From Rhizobium sp. Q54 (GTDB lineage: Bacteria; Pseudomonadota; Alphaproteobacteria; SMXS01), in contig CAMDTB010000002.1 of NCBI GenBank assembly GCA_945907245.1, forward strand, positions 1-64,000: DNA of 64,000 nt, written 5' to 3'. Below are positions 16,980-25,889 of this stretch, piece by piece. The notes beneath the pieces were generated by a model that worked only from the letters and a program-made list of their open reading frames with translations, was not told where the DNA came from and did no database searches. The number at the start of each line of letters is the position of its first letter. Position 1 is the first letter of the stretch. Position numbers and translations under genes: made by a program.

Positions 16980-18335
16980 TTACCGCATCGCCAGCAGTTC
17001 GCCATCGTCACCCATCAGATAGAGGGTGCCGTTGGCGACCACGGGTTCGATGTAGTTCTTCTTGCTGGGAATCTCGATACCGCCGAGAAATTCGCCGGTA
17101 TAGGGCGAGAACGACGCCAGCATGCCGTTGTTGGTGACGACCAGCAGGCGGTCTCCCGCCAGCACCGGGCCGGTCCAGGTGATCAACGCCTTCTTCTTGT
17201 TGTTCTTCTTGTAGCGCAGCATGTCGGTGACCCACTTCGCCTTGCCGGTCCGGCGCGACAGGCACATCAGCTGGTTGTCGGCGGTCACCACATAGAGGTA
17301 GTCGCCCGCCACCCAGATCTTCTGGGCGCTCGGGACGTCGTTCTCCCACAGCCGCGAGCCGGTGGTCAGGTCGATCGAGGCCATGCGCCCGGAATGGCCC
17401 ACCGCGAATACCGCGCCGCGGTCGATGACCGGCGAGCCGTCGATGTCGTTGAGCGTCGACAGAGCGGTCATGCGGCCGACCCGGGTGAGCGAATCCGCCC
17501 AGGCGACGCGGCCGTTGCTGGACTGGAGCGCGAACAGTTCGCCGGACGAGAAGGCGGCGACGACCGTGCCGCCGATCACCGCCGGGCTGGCTGAGCCCAC
17601 CAGGCCAGCCGCTTCGGCGATGGCCACATGTGTCCACACCGTGGCGCCGGTCTCCGCATTGAGCGCGTAGAGCTGGTTGTCGTGGGTGGTGACGTAGACG
17701 AAGCCTTCCGAGGCCGTCGGCGCGCCGCGCAGCGCCACGTCGAACTTCACCCGCCACAACTCGCCCCCGGTGCGCGGATCGAGCGCGAGCGCCTCGCCGG
17801 TGCCCAGTGTCACGTAGAGCTTGCCGTTTTCGTAGGCGACGCCGCCGCCCGAGGCGGTGTCTTCCTTTTCTTTTTCCTTGGGCGCCTTCAGCCGCTGGCG
17901 CCAGGCAACCGCGCCGCTGTCGGCGCTGAACGCGGAAATTTCCCAGCCCGAGCCGAGCGCGAACACCATGCCCTGCGCGACGACTGGCTGCGAGAGCAGG
18001 TTGCGGTTTGCGGTGGACCCTTCCACACGGGCGCGCCAGATGATACGCGGCGATGAGCCGAGCGCGAGATGGTGCATGGCGTGGGTAGCGTAGCCGCCGG
18101 CCTGCGGCCATTCCGGGTTGGCGTAGGGCTGCGGCAGCGTCACCGGCACCGCCTTCAGCGCTTCGTCGGGCGTGACCACGTCGTTCAGTTCGACGATGGA
18201 CTTGCGCTCGCCCTCGAGGACGATCTTCTTCTCCTTGCCACCGCAGGAGGAAAGCAGGGCGAGCAACGCGACCGCCGTGACGGCGGTCCAGCCGACGCTG
18301 CGCGTATAACCGGAATTGCGACGGGACATCGGCAT
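16980..18335 (-). CDS. bamB: outer-membrane assembly lipoprotein BamB (PQQ-like beta-propeller)
   Basis: BamB is the propeller lipoprotein of the BAM complex that inserts beta-barrel proteins. The 451-aa protein has a signal peptide with lipobox LSSC (lipidated C31). It then has repeated PQQ/WD-like blades with 'TGxxLW' type motifs ([36 protein letters not shown]). Translation is placed at ATG 18335, with AGGTGG 9 nt upstream; a GTG at 18347 directly abuts the stop of the preceding gene. The neighbours der and the YfgM-like gene are the classical bamB context. Confidence 0.92.
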   Translation of the reverse strand: MPMSRRNSGYTRSVGWTAVTAVALLALLSSCGGKEKKIVLEGERKSIVELNDVVTPDEALKAVPVTLPQPYANPEWPQAGGYATHAMHHLALGSSPRIIWRARVEGSTANRNLLSQPVVAQGMVFALGSGWEISAFSADSGAVAWRQRLKAPKEKEKEDTASGGGVAYENGKLYVTLGTGEALALDPRTGGELWRVKFDVALRGAPTASEGFVYVTTHDNQLYALNAETGATVWTHVAIAEAAGLVGSASPAVIGGTVVAAFSSGELFALQSSNGRVAWADSLTRVGRMTALSTLNDIDGSPVIDRGAVFAVGHSGRMASIDLTTGSRLWENDVPSAQKIWVAGDYLYVVTADNQLMCLSRRTGKAKWVTDMLRYKKNNKKKALITWTGPVLAGDRLLVVTNNGMLASFSPYTGEFLGGIEIPSKKNYIEPVVANGTLYLMGDDGELLAMR

Positions 18336-18347
18336 CAGGCGCACCAC

Positions 18348-19031
18348 CTACTTGGTCTTGTTTTCAGTCTGGATTTCGTCGGCCGGGACGCCGAGGACGG
18401 CCAGCATCTGTTGCGCCCTCAGCTTGAAGCCGGAATCAGCCGGCGCCTTCTCCAGCAATTCCTTGAACGTCTTCACCGCGGCGTCGCGCTGATCCATCTT
18501 GTAGTGGTTCAGGCCCTTGAGTTCCTCGACCGACAGATGCCAGACATTGTCGTCGCCGGACATGGCATGGACCCGCTTCTCGAGCTCGGGACCGCCGCCG
18601 CTTTCCAGCAGCAGCGACGCGGCATAGTAGGCGGCCAGGTCGCGGTAAACCTTGTCGACGCCCGAATCCGCGGCGATGGCATCGTAGGTCGCCTGCGCGG
18701 CCTTGGTGTCCTTGGCCTGGTTCTGCAGTTCGGCGACGCGGAAACGCGCCAGCAGGCCATAGCTGTCGGCACCGCCTTCCTTGGAGACCGCCTGCAGCTT
18801 GGGCAGCGCTTCGGCGGGCTTGGCGTCATCCACCAGCGCCACCGCCGCATCGTAGGCGTCGCCCTGCGCGGCGTGTTCGCGATGCTGCCGGGTCTCGAGG
18901 TAGCGGTATCCTGCGACAAGGGCGATGGCCAGGACGATGACGGCCGCCAGGTACTTTCCATAACGCTTCAGGAAAGTGATGACCTGCTCTTGGCGGACTT
19001 CTTCATCGACTTCGCGGAAGATGTCGCTCAC
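18348..19031 (-). CDS. YfgM-like membrane-anchored TPR protein
   Basis: This 227-aa protein has a cytoplasmic N-terminus (SDIFREVDEEVRQEQ), one membrane segment at about residues 28-45, and a periplasmic helical domain with TPR-like repeats. This is the layout of YfgM, an ancillary SecYEG/periplasmic chaperone factor encoded beside bamB. The start is GTG 19031, preceded by a strong AGGAGG site. It is the first gene of the yfgM-bamB-der run on the minus strand. Confidence 0.85.
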   Translation of the reverse strand: MSDIFREVDEEVRQEQVITFLKRYGKYLAAVIVLAIALVAGYRYLETRQHREHAAQGDAYDAAVALVDDAKPAEALPKLQAVSKEGGADSYGLLARFRVAELQNQAKDTKAAQATYDAIAADSGVDKVYRDLAAYYAASLLLESGGGPELEKRVHAMSGDDNVWHLSVEELKGLNHYKMDQRDAAVKTFKELLEKAPADSGFKLRAQQMLAVLGVPADEIQTENKTK

Positions 19032-19123
19032 TCAGTAACCTCCTACTCGGGAACGGGCGGCTACCTTAGCTTGCGGCCCGTGGGATCGCAAACGCTGAGG
19101 CGGCCGGAAACCGCGTCGCGGGG

Positions 19124-19939
19124 CTAATCCCGCATGGAATATGTATGCTCGCGCGCCGGGAAGCGCCGGGCCTTTACTTCTTCGGCATAGTGGGCCGCCG
19201 CCTCGTCGATTGCCGCGCCCCATTCTGCATAGCGCTTGACGAAGGTCGGCGTGGTCGCGAACAGGCCGATCATGTCCTCGGTGACCAGGATCTGGCCATC
19301 GGTCCCTGCCCCGCCGCCGATGCCGATGACCACGTTGGGCACGCTCTGGGTGACTTTCTCGCCCAGTTCCGCAGCGACCGCCTCGAGCACGGTGGCGAAC
19401 GCACCCGCCTCGGCGACCGCCTTGGCGTCGTCGATCACGTCTTCCCATTCGGCGCGCCGCCGGCCCTTGGCCGCATAGCCGTGCATGTTCACCTTCTGCG
19501 GCTGCAGGCCGACATGGGCCATCGTCGGGATGCCACGCTTGACCAGGAATTCGATGGTCGGCGCCATTACCTGGCCGCCTTCGAGCTTCACCGCCGCGCA
19601 GCCGGTTTCGCGCATGATCCGGGATGCGTTGAGGAAGGCCTGCTCCGGCGAAGCCTCGTAACTGCCGAACGGCATGTCGACGACGATGCAGGCACGCGGC
19701 GCGCCGCGCATCACCGCCTGGCCATGCAGGATCATCATTTCCATGGTCACGCCCACCGTGTTGGGCAGGCCGTGGATCACCATGCCGACGGAATCGCCGA
19801 CCAGCAGCAGGTCCACATAGGGATCCAGCAACTGGGCGACGAGCGCGGTGTAGGCGGTCAGGCAGACCACCGGCTCCTTGCCCTTGCGCGCCGCGATGTC
19901 GCGCACGGTGACGTTGCGCTCTCTCTCGAACTTGGACAT
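19124..19939 (-). CDS. panB: 3-methyl-2-oxobutanoate hydroxymethyltransferase
   Basis: PanB transfers a hydroxymethyl group from 5,10-methylene-THF to 2-oxoisovalerate, giving ketopantoate for coenzyme A synthesis. The 271-aa TIM-barrel protein contains the metal-binding '[18 protein letters not shown]' region (about 39-56), '[10 protein letters not shown]', 'VKLEGG', '[13 protein letters not shown]' and '[14 protein letters not shown]'. AGAAGG precedes ATG 19939. It lies 92 nt upstream of the yfgM-like gene and may have its own transcript. Confidence 0.95.
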   Translation of the reverse strand: MSKFERERNVTVRDIAARKGKEPVVCLTAYTALVAQLLDPYVDLLLVGDSVGMVIHGLPNTVGVTMEMMILHGQAVMRGAPRACIVVDMPFGSYEASPEQAFLNASRIMRETGCAAVKLEGGQVMAPTIEFLVKRGIPTMAHVGLQPQKVNMHGYAAKGRRRAEWEDVIDDAKAVAEAGAFATVLEAVAAELGEKVTQSVPNVVIGIGGGAGTDGQILVTEDMIGLFATTPTFVKRYAEWGAAIDEAAAHYAEEVKARRFPAREHTYSMRD

Positions 19940-20043
19940 GCCTTCTTCCCCGTTCGCCTGTGCGTCGGCCGCCCGGTCGGGCGTCCGGCGCCTTCATAGC
20001 ATCTGCGCGCGGCCACTCCAACGAAGATGACCGATCCATCCGG

Positions 20044-20072
20044 TTGACACCGCCGAGTGGTTTCTTTATTTA
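20044..20072 (+). promoter_or_regulatory. sigma-70 promoter of the arsR-AHSA1-yceI cassette
   Basis: A consensus TTGACA (20044-20049) and TATTTA (20067-20072) are separated by exactly 17 nt. The expected start is near 20079. The short AT-rich stretch after it contains TTAACC and GGGTAA half-sites that could serve as an ArsR-type operator, but that is speculative. Confidence 0.65.
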
Positions 20073-20106
20073 ACCAAAGGGTAATTTAACTGACTGGTAC
20101 ATCTCG

Positions 20107-20454
20107 GTGCCGACCGACAGCCTCAGCGCCACCTTCTCCGCTCTCGCGGATCCCACCAGGCGGGCGATCCTGGCGCGGCTCACCAAAGGGGAAGCCTCGG
20201 TGACCGAACTGGCACAACCCTTCGACATGACCATGCCCGCCATCACCAAGCATCTGAAGGTTCTGGAACGTGCTGGCCTGGTCGCCCGCGGACGGGAGGC
20301 GCAGTGGCGGCCAGTCCGGCTGGAGGCGGGGCCGCTGCGCGAGGTGTCGGGCTGGCTGCAGCACTATCGCCAGTTCTGGGACGAGAGCTTGGACCGCTTC
20401 GACGACTATCTCCAGGCCATCCAGAAGGGAGACCGCGATGCCGGACGTCACTGA
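20107..20454 (+). CDS. ArsR-family winged-helix transcriptional regulator
   Basis: This is a 115-aa one-domain repressor. 'FSALADPTRRAILARLTKGEASVTELAQPFDMTMPAITKHLKVLERAGLV' is the classical ArsR helix-turn-helix. The metal-binding cysteines of ArsR/SmtB sensors are absent, placing it in the non-metal subgroup usually paired with an AHSA1-type gene. Translation begins at GTG 20107. No good ribosome site is visible, and the transcript may have a short leader from the promoter at 20044. It overlaps the next gene by 17 nt. Confidence 0.85.
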   Translation: MPTDSLSATFSALADPTRRAILARLTKGEASVTELAQPFDMTMPAITKHLKVLERAGLVARGREAQWRPVRLEAGPLREVSGWLQHYRQFWDESLDRFDDYLQAIQKGDRDAGRH

Positions 20455-20971
20455 GACCATCGCGAGCAACCTGATCATCAGCCGCGTATTCGAGGCGCCG
20501 CGCCGCCTGGTGTGGAAACTGCACTCGGAAGCCGAGCATCTGGCGCGCTGGTGGGGCCCAAAGGGCCTGACCTGGGTGAGCGGCACCCTCGACTTCCGCC
20601 CCGGTGGCCGCTTCCACTATTGCATGCGGGGCGGCGACGGCTATGAGCTGTGGGGCAAGTTCGAGTATCGCGAGATCGAGGAGCCGCGGCGGATCGTCTG
20701 GGTGAACGCGTTTTCGGATGCCTCGGGCGCAACCGTGCGTGCGCCGTTCATGGCCGATTTTCCACTGGAGGTCCTCAACGTGGTGACCCTCAGCGAGGAT
20801 ACCGGTCGCACGACGCTGCGCCTGCAGAGCGCGCCGCTCGATGCGACGGCAGCAGAATGGGCCGCCTTCAAGGGGTTGCATGACTCCATGCGACAGGGCT
20901 TCGGCGGCACCTATGACCAGCTGGAAACCTGTCTCCAGACCATTCAGGACGACGGCCAACAAGGAATGTGA
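20438..20971 (+). CDS. SRPBCC / AHSA1 domain protein
   Basis: This 177-aa protein of the START-like fold has 'ISRVFEAPRRLVWKLHSEAEHLARWWGPKG' at the N-terminus and 'GLHDSMRQGFGGTYDQLE' at the end, both typical of AHSA1 (Aha1 C-terminal-like) proteins. The family binds small hydrophobic ligands; the ligand here is unknown. ATG 20438 has AGAAGGGAG upstream and overlaps the ArsR gene. ArsR/AHSA1 pairs are frequent, and the regulator likely controls this operon. Confidence 0.85.
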   Translation: MPDVTETIASNLIISRVFEAPRRLVWKLHSEAEHLARWWGPKGLTWVSGTLDFRPGGRFHYCMRGGDGYELWGKFEYREIEEPRRIVWVNAFSDASGATVRAPFMADFPLEVLNVVTLSEDTGRTTLRLQSAPLDATAAEWAAFKGLHDSMRQGFGGTYDQLETCLQTIQDDGQQGM

Positions 20972-21521
20972 CCGAGCCAATATCAAGAGCCACGCCAGCC
21001 TGGCCTTCAAGCTCAGCCATCTGGGCTTCTCGAACTATACCGCCCGGTTCGCCAGCTTCGACGCCAAACTACAGTTCGACCCGGCGACGCCCACGGCCGC
21101 GACGGTCGAGGCCACGATCGACGCCAGTTCGCTCGAGCTACCCTCGCCGCCCGCCGGGTTCACCGAGACGCTGAAGGGCGAACAGTGGCTCGATACGGCG
21201 AAATACCCGACCATCTCCTTCAAATCCACGAGGGTGGAGCCGTCCGGCGACAACAAGGCCAGGATCACCGGCGATTTCACCCTGCACGGCGTGACCAAGC
21301 GGGTGACACTCGACGCCACCTTCAACGGTGGCTATGGAGGCCATCCCATGGACCCCAACGCCCGCTTCGGCTTCCCGGTGGAAGGTACGTTCAAGCGTTC
21401 GGACTTCGGAATCGCCTACGGTATCCCGGCGCCCGGCACGACCATGGGCGTCGGTTACGAGATCTCGGTGATGATCGAGGCCGAGTTCAGCGGTCCGCCG
21501 CTGCCCGGCGCGAAGCAGTAG
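20841..21521 (+). CDS. YceI-family lipocalin-like protein with a damaged 5' end
   Basis: From about 20985 to 21521 the reading frame gives a clear YceI domain: SHASLAFKLSHLGFSNYTARF, EQWLDTAKYPTISFKSTRV, ITGDFTLHGVTKRVTL, FKRSDFGI. The family binds polyisoprenoid-like lipids. The expected start is GTG 20968, with AAGGA upstream and overlapping the AHSA1 stop (GTGA). It is in a different frame (GTG ACC GAG CCA ATA) and runs out of frame with the domain within a few codons. In the domain's own frame the only starts lie inside the preceding gene (20841, 20880, 20913). I infer a small frameshifting deletion near 20980-20990, or a sequence error. Confidence 0.6.
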   Translation: MRRQQNGPPSRGCMTPCDRASAAPMTSWKPVSRPFRTTANKECDRANIKSHASLAFKLSHLGFSNYTARFASFDAKLQFDPATPTAATVEATIDASSLELPSPPAGFTETLKGEQWLDTAKYPTISFKSTRVEPSGDNKARITGDFTLHGVTKRVTLDATFNGGYGGHPMDPNARFGFPVEGTFKRSDFGIAYGIPAPGTTMGVGYEISVMIEAEFSGPPLPGAKQ

Positions 21522-21593
21522 GCGCTTCGGATCAACGGTGATCCTGCGGCGTTCAGGTATTCCGCGGTGTCAATTGAACCGGAGTGAAGACCC

Positions 21594-21950
21594 ATGAGCC
21601 TGCAGGACCAGCTTCTCGATATCGAACGCGCGCTATGGATCAACGATCCGATCGCATACCGTCGGCACCTCATCGAGGAAGCGGTGCTGGTGTTTGGCGA
21701 GACCGGACCCATCGGCCGCGACGCGGCTATCGACGCCATCCACAAGGAAGTGGCCGAGGGTGACCAGTGGACGGACGTCGACATCGCGAACGTCATCTCC
21801 ATGAGCCTCGACACTGATGCCGCACTGTTGACCTACAAGGCGTCGGCCCGGCGGAAAAGCCAGGTTGTCACGGTGCTGGCGACCAGCGTCTATGTCCGCC
21901 GCGGCGAGGACTGGAAATTGGCCCTGCACCAGCAGACGTCGGTGGATTAG
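21594..21950 (+). CDS. DUF4440 / NTF2-like protein
   Basis: The 118-aa protein has the NTF2-like pattern seen in DUF4440: an N-terminal helix with 'LLDIERALWINDP', then 'TGPIGRDAAIDAI', 'DTDAALLTYKASA' and the closing 'VYVRRGEDWKLALHQQT'. The function is unknown; relatives are small ligand-binding or enzyme-like barrels. GAAGAC precedes ATG 21594. It could share the transcript of the upstream cassette, lying 72 nt after it. Confidence 0.7.
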   Translation: MSLQDQLLDIERALWINDPIAYRRHLIEEAVLVFGETGPIGRDAAIDAIHKEVAEGDQWTDVDIANVISMSLDTDAALLTYKASARRKSQVVTVLATSVYVRRGEDWKLALHQQTSVD

Positions 21951-21987
21951 TTGGCGCCGCGGCGGCGTAGCCCGCTAGGATGCCGCC

Positions 21988-22449
21988 ATGATCTATCTCC
22001 TCGCCCTGCTCCTCGGGATGGTCTCGGGCCTGCGGACCTTCACCGCGCCCGCTGCCGTGGCTTGGGCGGCGCATCTCGGCTGGCTGCCGCTCCAGGCGAC
22101 CTCGTTCGCCTTCCTCGGCCACAGCGTGACGCCCTGGGTGCTCGGCGCTCTTGCCCTTGGCGAACTGATCACGGACAAGCTGCCCGTCACGCCCAGCCGC
22201 AAGATCCCGATGGCATTCGCGGCAAGGCTGATCTCCGGCGGATTCTCCGGCGCGGCCCTGGGCTCGGCGGTCGGCGCAACGATTGCGGGCATGGCCCTCG
22301 GTGTCGCCGGCGCGGTAATCGGCACCTTGGGCGGCTATGAAGGCCGCAAGCGCCTCGCCGCCCTCTTCCGCCGCGATCTGCCAGCGGCGCTGATGGAGGA
22401 CGCGGTTGCTGTCGGCGGCGCCCTGCTGATCGTCCGCGCGGTCGCCTAG
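21988..22449 (+). CDS. DUF4126 family membrane protein
   Basis: This 153-aa, glycine/alanine-rich protein has about four hydrophobic segments. It opens with 'LLALLLGMVSGLRTFTAPAAVAWAA' and contains 'ALGELITDKLP' and 'SRKIPMAFAARLISGGFSGAALG', matching the DUF4126 pattern. The family's role is not known. A terminal 'GGYEGRKRLAALF' and a last membrane helix complete it. Confidence 0.75.
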   Translation: MIYLLALLLGMVSGLRTFTAPAAVAWAAHLGWLPLQATSFAFLGHSVTPWVLGALALGELITDKLPVTPSRKIPMAFAARLISGGFSGAALGSAVGATIAGMALGVAGAVIGTLGGYEGRKRLAALFRRDLPAALMEDAVAVGGALLIVRAVA

Positions 22450-22667
22450 GGTCACGGCAGGGCTTTCAGGCGCCTCCTGGCTTCGCCTCTGTCATGGATT
22501 CGTCATTGAGTTAATTGGACACAAGTGGCAGAGTCCTTTTACGGGAGGACTACCATATCTATGCGCTTGGCCGGATCGCTTTCGGATTCCGGCCCGAAGT
22601 CCATCCTGCGGAAGCATGCCTCCGCTACGTGCCGTCTGCCTTGTTTCACTCGAGGAGAAGAAAGCAC

Positions 22668-22970
22668 ATGACTTCACGAACCTGCATCCTGACCATAGCC
22701 GGCGCACTGACCATCGCGGTTGCCGCCCCGGTATTCGCGGAACCCGTTGCCGCGGCCAACATGGGCGCCTATTGCCGCGGCCAGGCGGCCAAGGCGTTCG
22801 ACGCCCGGCCCACCTATGTGAAATCCACCAGGGCCATGCCGGTCCCGGATGGTTCGTCGACCGTCAACGGCACATACGTCGACGGTGACGGCCGAACCAA
22901 GAGCTTCACGTGCCGGTACGACGCCAAGGGCAATTTCCTGGACGTCAAGCCCGCGACGGGCAAGTCCTAG
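22668..22970 (+). CDS. small exported protein, 100 aa
   Basis: A signal peptide (about residues 1-24, cleavage after PVFA) precedes a mature region of about 76 aa. The mature region has two cysteines (CRGQAAKAF and FTCRYD) that could form a disulfide, and ends in a basic patch. The 'GAYCRGQAA...TCRYDAKGNFL' spacing recalls small periplasmic proteins of unknown function in related bacteria. GAGGAG lies before ATG 22668. No function is proposed. Confidence 0.65.
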   Translation: MTSRTCILTIAGALTIAVAAPVFAEPVAAANMGAYCRGQAAKAFDARPTYVKSTRAMPVPDGSSTVNGTYVDGDGRTKSFTCRYDAKGNFLDVKPATGKS

Positions 22971-22993
22971 GCCGAGACGGATCGCTGCGCGGG

Positions 22994-23971
22994 CTAGGCG
23001 AGGCTGACTGTCAGACGCACGCTTCCGCGGTTGTTGTCGTATAAATGCCAGGCGTCGTTGGCGAAGCAATGCAGGTAGCCGTCGAGCAGCGGGGTGAAAG
23101 TCGCCTCCCTGCCGATCAGGAAGGTCTGGTGTGGCAGGGTGTTCCTGTCGTCGTCGGGACGCCAGCCATGGGCCACCGTGCCGACCAGCGAGAACCACGG
23201 AAACCGCTCTTGCCGCCGCGTGCCGAAGAAATCCGCCTGCTGGTTGCGCGTAAGCCGCTTGAACAGCGCTTCCGCCTCGCCGAACAGGGCGCCGGCCAGG
23301 TGGACCATCTCGCCGACTTCGAACCGGCCGTCGGCGGTGCCGCCCGGGCCGCACGCGATCGAGCCATCGAGCCACTCGCCCTCCGCGGTGAACCGATAGG
23401 TCTTGCCTGCCTCCAGGAACAGGCTGGTTGCGTTCCAGCGCTCGCGCGCATAGACGCTGACCTGCACGGGTTTTCCGGGTGATAGCGCCTGCGTCGGCCA
23501 GTAGTCGCCCTGATCGAGCGGCGGATAGAGGTGACGGTCGAGCGCCGAACTGTGGAGACGGCCCTTGGCGAGCGCCTCCTGCGCGATCCGGGGGATTTCG
23601 CGCGGGCGGGTCTTCAGGCGCGCGAACAACCCGATGCATGAATCATGCAGCAAGCCGCGCGCATCTGGTCGCACCTGCTCGATCACCCGGTCGCGGAACA
23701 CGAGGCCAAGGTCCTGCGCTTCCTCGATCATCCACTTCAGGGCCCCGTCGGACAGACCGCAATGCGCGTAGCCGCCGCCCACGTCGCTGTGCACACCGGG
23801 GAACCACACCTGCTTCACGGTTGGCCGGTCATCGATGTTGGTCCACAGCGTCGGCATGAAGCTCTGGCGGGTTTCGTCGATCGCCAGGGCGTGCCGCGCA
23901 TGGGCGACCTTCGGGCTGAGGTCGGTGTCGTGGAAGCTGTGCTTGGCGGGGTCGTCGATCAGGTTGCCCAT
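22994..23971 (-). pseudogene. DUF2235 (alpha/beta hydrolase) gene lacking its N-terminal half
   Basis: The 325-aa frame begins inside the DUF2235 fold: 'FHDTDLSPKVAHARHALAIDETRQSFMPTLW' and the catalytic-region motif 'VWFPGVHSDVGGGYAHCGLSDGALKWMI'. The preceding part of the fold is missing, including the nucleophile motif GFSRG normally found about 100 residues earlier. GGGGAGGG stands directly before ATG 23971, so a truncated protein may still be made. The C-terminal 150 residues look like a separate beta-rich domain. Next to it lies another 5'-truncated gene, so I read this as a deletion remnant, though a natural short form cannot be excluded. Confidence 0.55.
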
Positions 23972-24038
23972 CTATCCCTCCCCTTGAAAAGAGGGAGGAT
24001 AACACGGTGAAATACGGGCGGGCACGGTGTCGGCGGAA

Positions 24039-24347
24039 TTATGCATCCACCAGGATGGCCGGCTCGGTTTCGCGGCCGGACTGCCGCTCGAACAGCCGGC
24101 GGTAGATGCCGTTCCGGTCGCCCAGCAGCGCCCTATGGTCGCCGTCCTCGACGATTCGGCCGCCGTCGAACACCAGGATGCGGTCGAGCGTGCGCACCGT
24201 CGACAGCCGGTGGGCGATGATGATCGACGTACGCCCCCTCATCAGCCGCTCCATGGCCTGCTGGATGAGGTGCTCGGATTCGGAATCCAGGCTCGAGGTG
24301 GCCTCGTCGAGGATCAGGAATATGGTCCGGAACCAGCGCAGGACCAA
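24039..24347 (-). pseudogene. remnant of an ABC-exporter ATPase domain (C-terminal piece)
   Basis: From about 24314 downstream the frame reads Walker B/D-loop [14 protein letters not shown], the helix '[25 protein letters not shown]' with the H-loop histidine, and the usual ABC-exporter ending '[21 protein letters not shown]'. Walker A, the Q-loop and the LSGGQ signature are all absent. The few residues before LILDEAT (LRWFRTIF) do not fit the family. It is therefore a 5'-truncated fragment of about 100 aa that cannot hydrolyse ATP. Confidence 0.8.
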
Positions 24348-24430
24348 GTCGGCTTCTACCGCGGAATTGGGCCGGAAGCGCAGCCGAGGAGGCCCGCGGT
24401 TGCAGCCCTGGCGTGGAGGGGCCTACGGCG

Positions 24431-25795
24431 TCACACCGACAGCGAGTGTCTGGCGCCGCCCTGCGGGTTCAGGTAGGCGTCGAAGCGGGCGCAAATGTTG
24501 CGCACGAACGGACGGCCCCGCGGCGTTAGCCGCAGCCGGTCGGCCATCGGCTCGACGAAGCCGTCCTCGTTCTCCTGGATGATGGTGGCGGCGATGTCGC
24601 GCACGTCCCTTCCCGCCTCGCCGAAGCGGTAGGACACTTCGCTCAGCGACAATTCGAAGTCGCACATCAGCCGCTCGATGGCGAAGGCGCGCGCCCGGTC
24701 GTCATCGGTCAGCACCCGGCCCCGTACCGTCGCCAGCCCTTCCGCCACCCGCGCTTCGTAGTCGTGGGCGGCTACGGCGTTCTGCACATAGCCCTGCGGT
24801 AGCCGGCCGATGGCGGACGCGCCCAGGCCGATCAGGGTTTCGGTCCTGTCGGTCGTATAGCCCTGGAAATTGCGGTGGAGCGACCCGCCGGCCAGCGTGT
24901 CGTCCGGCCGGGCGAAATGGTCGAGGCCCAGCGCCAGGTAGCCTGCCCGCTCCAGCAACTGGGCCAGCAGCCGCGCCATGGCGAAGCGCTCGACCGCGCC
25001 CGGCAACGCCTGTTCGTCGATCAGCTTCTGGTTGGCGACCCGCTGCGGCAGGTGCGCATAGCCGAACACCGCGATCCGGTCCGGCGCCAGCGACAGCACC
25101 CGGTCGACGGTCGCGCGCAGCGTCTGCTCGCTCTGGTGCGGCAGGCCGTAGACCAGGTCCAGGTTCACCGAGCGCACGCCGCGGTCGCGGAACATCTCCA
25201 CGGCGCCCTTGGTCACCTCGTAGTCCTGCATCCGGCCAATGGCCGCCTGCACCGCCGGGTCGAAGTCCTGCACGCCCACCGAGATGCGGTTGACGCCGAT
25301 GTCGGCCAGCGCGTTGGCCTTCTCGGGCGTCATCAGCCGGGGATCCACCTCGACGGCGAACTCTGCTGCCTGCTCGACCTGGAACCGCCGGTGCAGCGAC
25401 GCGCCCAGATGATGGATGTCGTCGGGCTTCAGGATGTCGGGCGAGCCGCCGCCCCAGTGGATGTGGCGCACCGCGTGCTCGCGCGGCAGCAGCGAGGCGA
25501 CCGTCGACATCTCGACGTCGAGCGCACCCAGATAGCGCTCCACCGGCGCATATTGCCGCGTCGCCTTGGTGCTGCAGGCGCAGTACCAGCACAGCGAGTC
25601 GCAGAACGGGATGTGCAGGTAGAGCGACAGCGCCGTGCCGTCGGCCAGTTCACCGAGCCAGCGCCGGTAGTCGGCCGGACCGACCGATGCCGAGAAATGG
25701 TTGGCGGTCGGATAGGACGTGTAACGCGGCAGCGCCGCGGCCCGTTTTTCGACGAGCGCCGGATCGACCGGCGTGATGGAGCTGACGTGATTCAT
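24431..25795 (-). CDS. hemN: oxygen-independent coproporphyrinogen III oxidase
   Basis: HemN is a radical-SAM enzyme that decarboxylates coproporphyrinogen III to protoporphyrinogen IX when oxygen is low. The 454-aa protein carries the Fe-S/SAM motif C65-x3-C69-x2-C72-x-C74 (PFCDSLCWYCAC). It also has HIHWGGGSPDIL, 'RISVGVQDFDP', 'NLDLVYGLPHQ' and the HemN C-terminal domain (FARPDDTL, NFQGYTT). The ATG at 25795 gives the family's length of about 455 aa. An FNR-like half-palindrome lies about 60 nt upstream, consistent with anaerobic control. Truncated genes follow downstream. Confidence 0.94.
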   Translation of the reverse strand: MNHVSSITPVDPALVEKRAAALPRYTSYPTANHFSASVGPADYRRWLGELADGTALSLYLHIPFCDSLCWYCACSTKATRQYAPVERYLGALDVEMSTVASLLPREHAVRHIHWGGGSPDILKPDDIHHLGASLHRRFQVEQAAEFAVEVDPRLMTPEKANALADIGVNRISVGVQDFDPAVQAAIGRMQDYEVTKGAVEMFRDRGVRSVNLDLVYGLPHQSEQTLRATVDRVLSLAPDRIAVFGYAHLPQRVANQKLIDEQALPGAVERFAMARLLAQLLERAGYLALGLDHFARPDDTLAGGSLHRNFQGYTTDRTETLIGLGASAIGRLPQGYVQNAVAAHDYEARVAEGLATVRGRVLTDDDRARAFAIERLMCDFELSLSEVSYRFGEAGRDVRDIAATIIQENEDGFVEPMADRLRLTPRGRPFVRNICARFDAYLNPQGGARHSLSV

Positions 25796-25856
25796 GGCTG
25801 CGACTCTCGGCCCGTGGACTATGGGGCGATTCTGCGGCGGTTGCGGTGCACCGGCA

Positions 25857-25870
25857 TTGAGCGAACGCAA
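25857..25870. promoter_or_regulatory. possible FNR/FixK-type box upstream of hemN
   Basis: TTGA-N6-GCAA differs from the alphaproteobacterial FnrL/FixK consensus TTGA-N6-TCAA at one position. It lies 61 nt before the hemN start, on the correct side of the gene. hemN is a well-known FNR target, which is why this weak match is reported. No -10/-35 pair was recognised beside it. Confidence 0.35.
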
Positions 25871-25889
25871 TCGTCGCGCCGCCGGCCGC

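Noticed and set aside
24348-24430. Remaining 5' part of the ABC ATPase upstream of its fragment
   Set aside because: None of the three minus-strand frames shows the Walker A, Q-loop or LSGGQ motifs; the sequence is unrelated.
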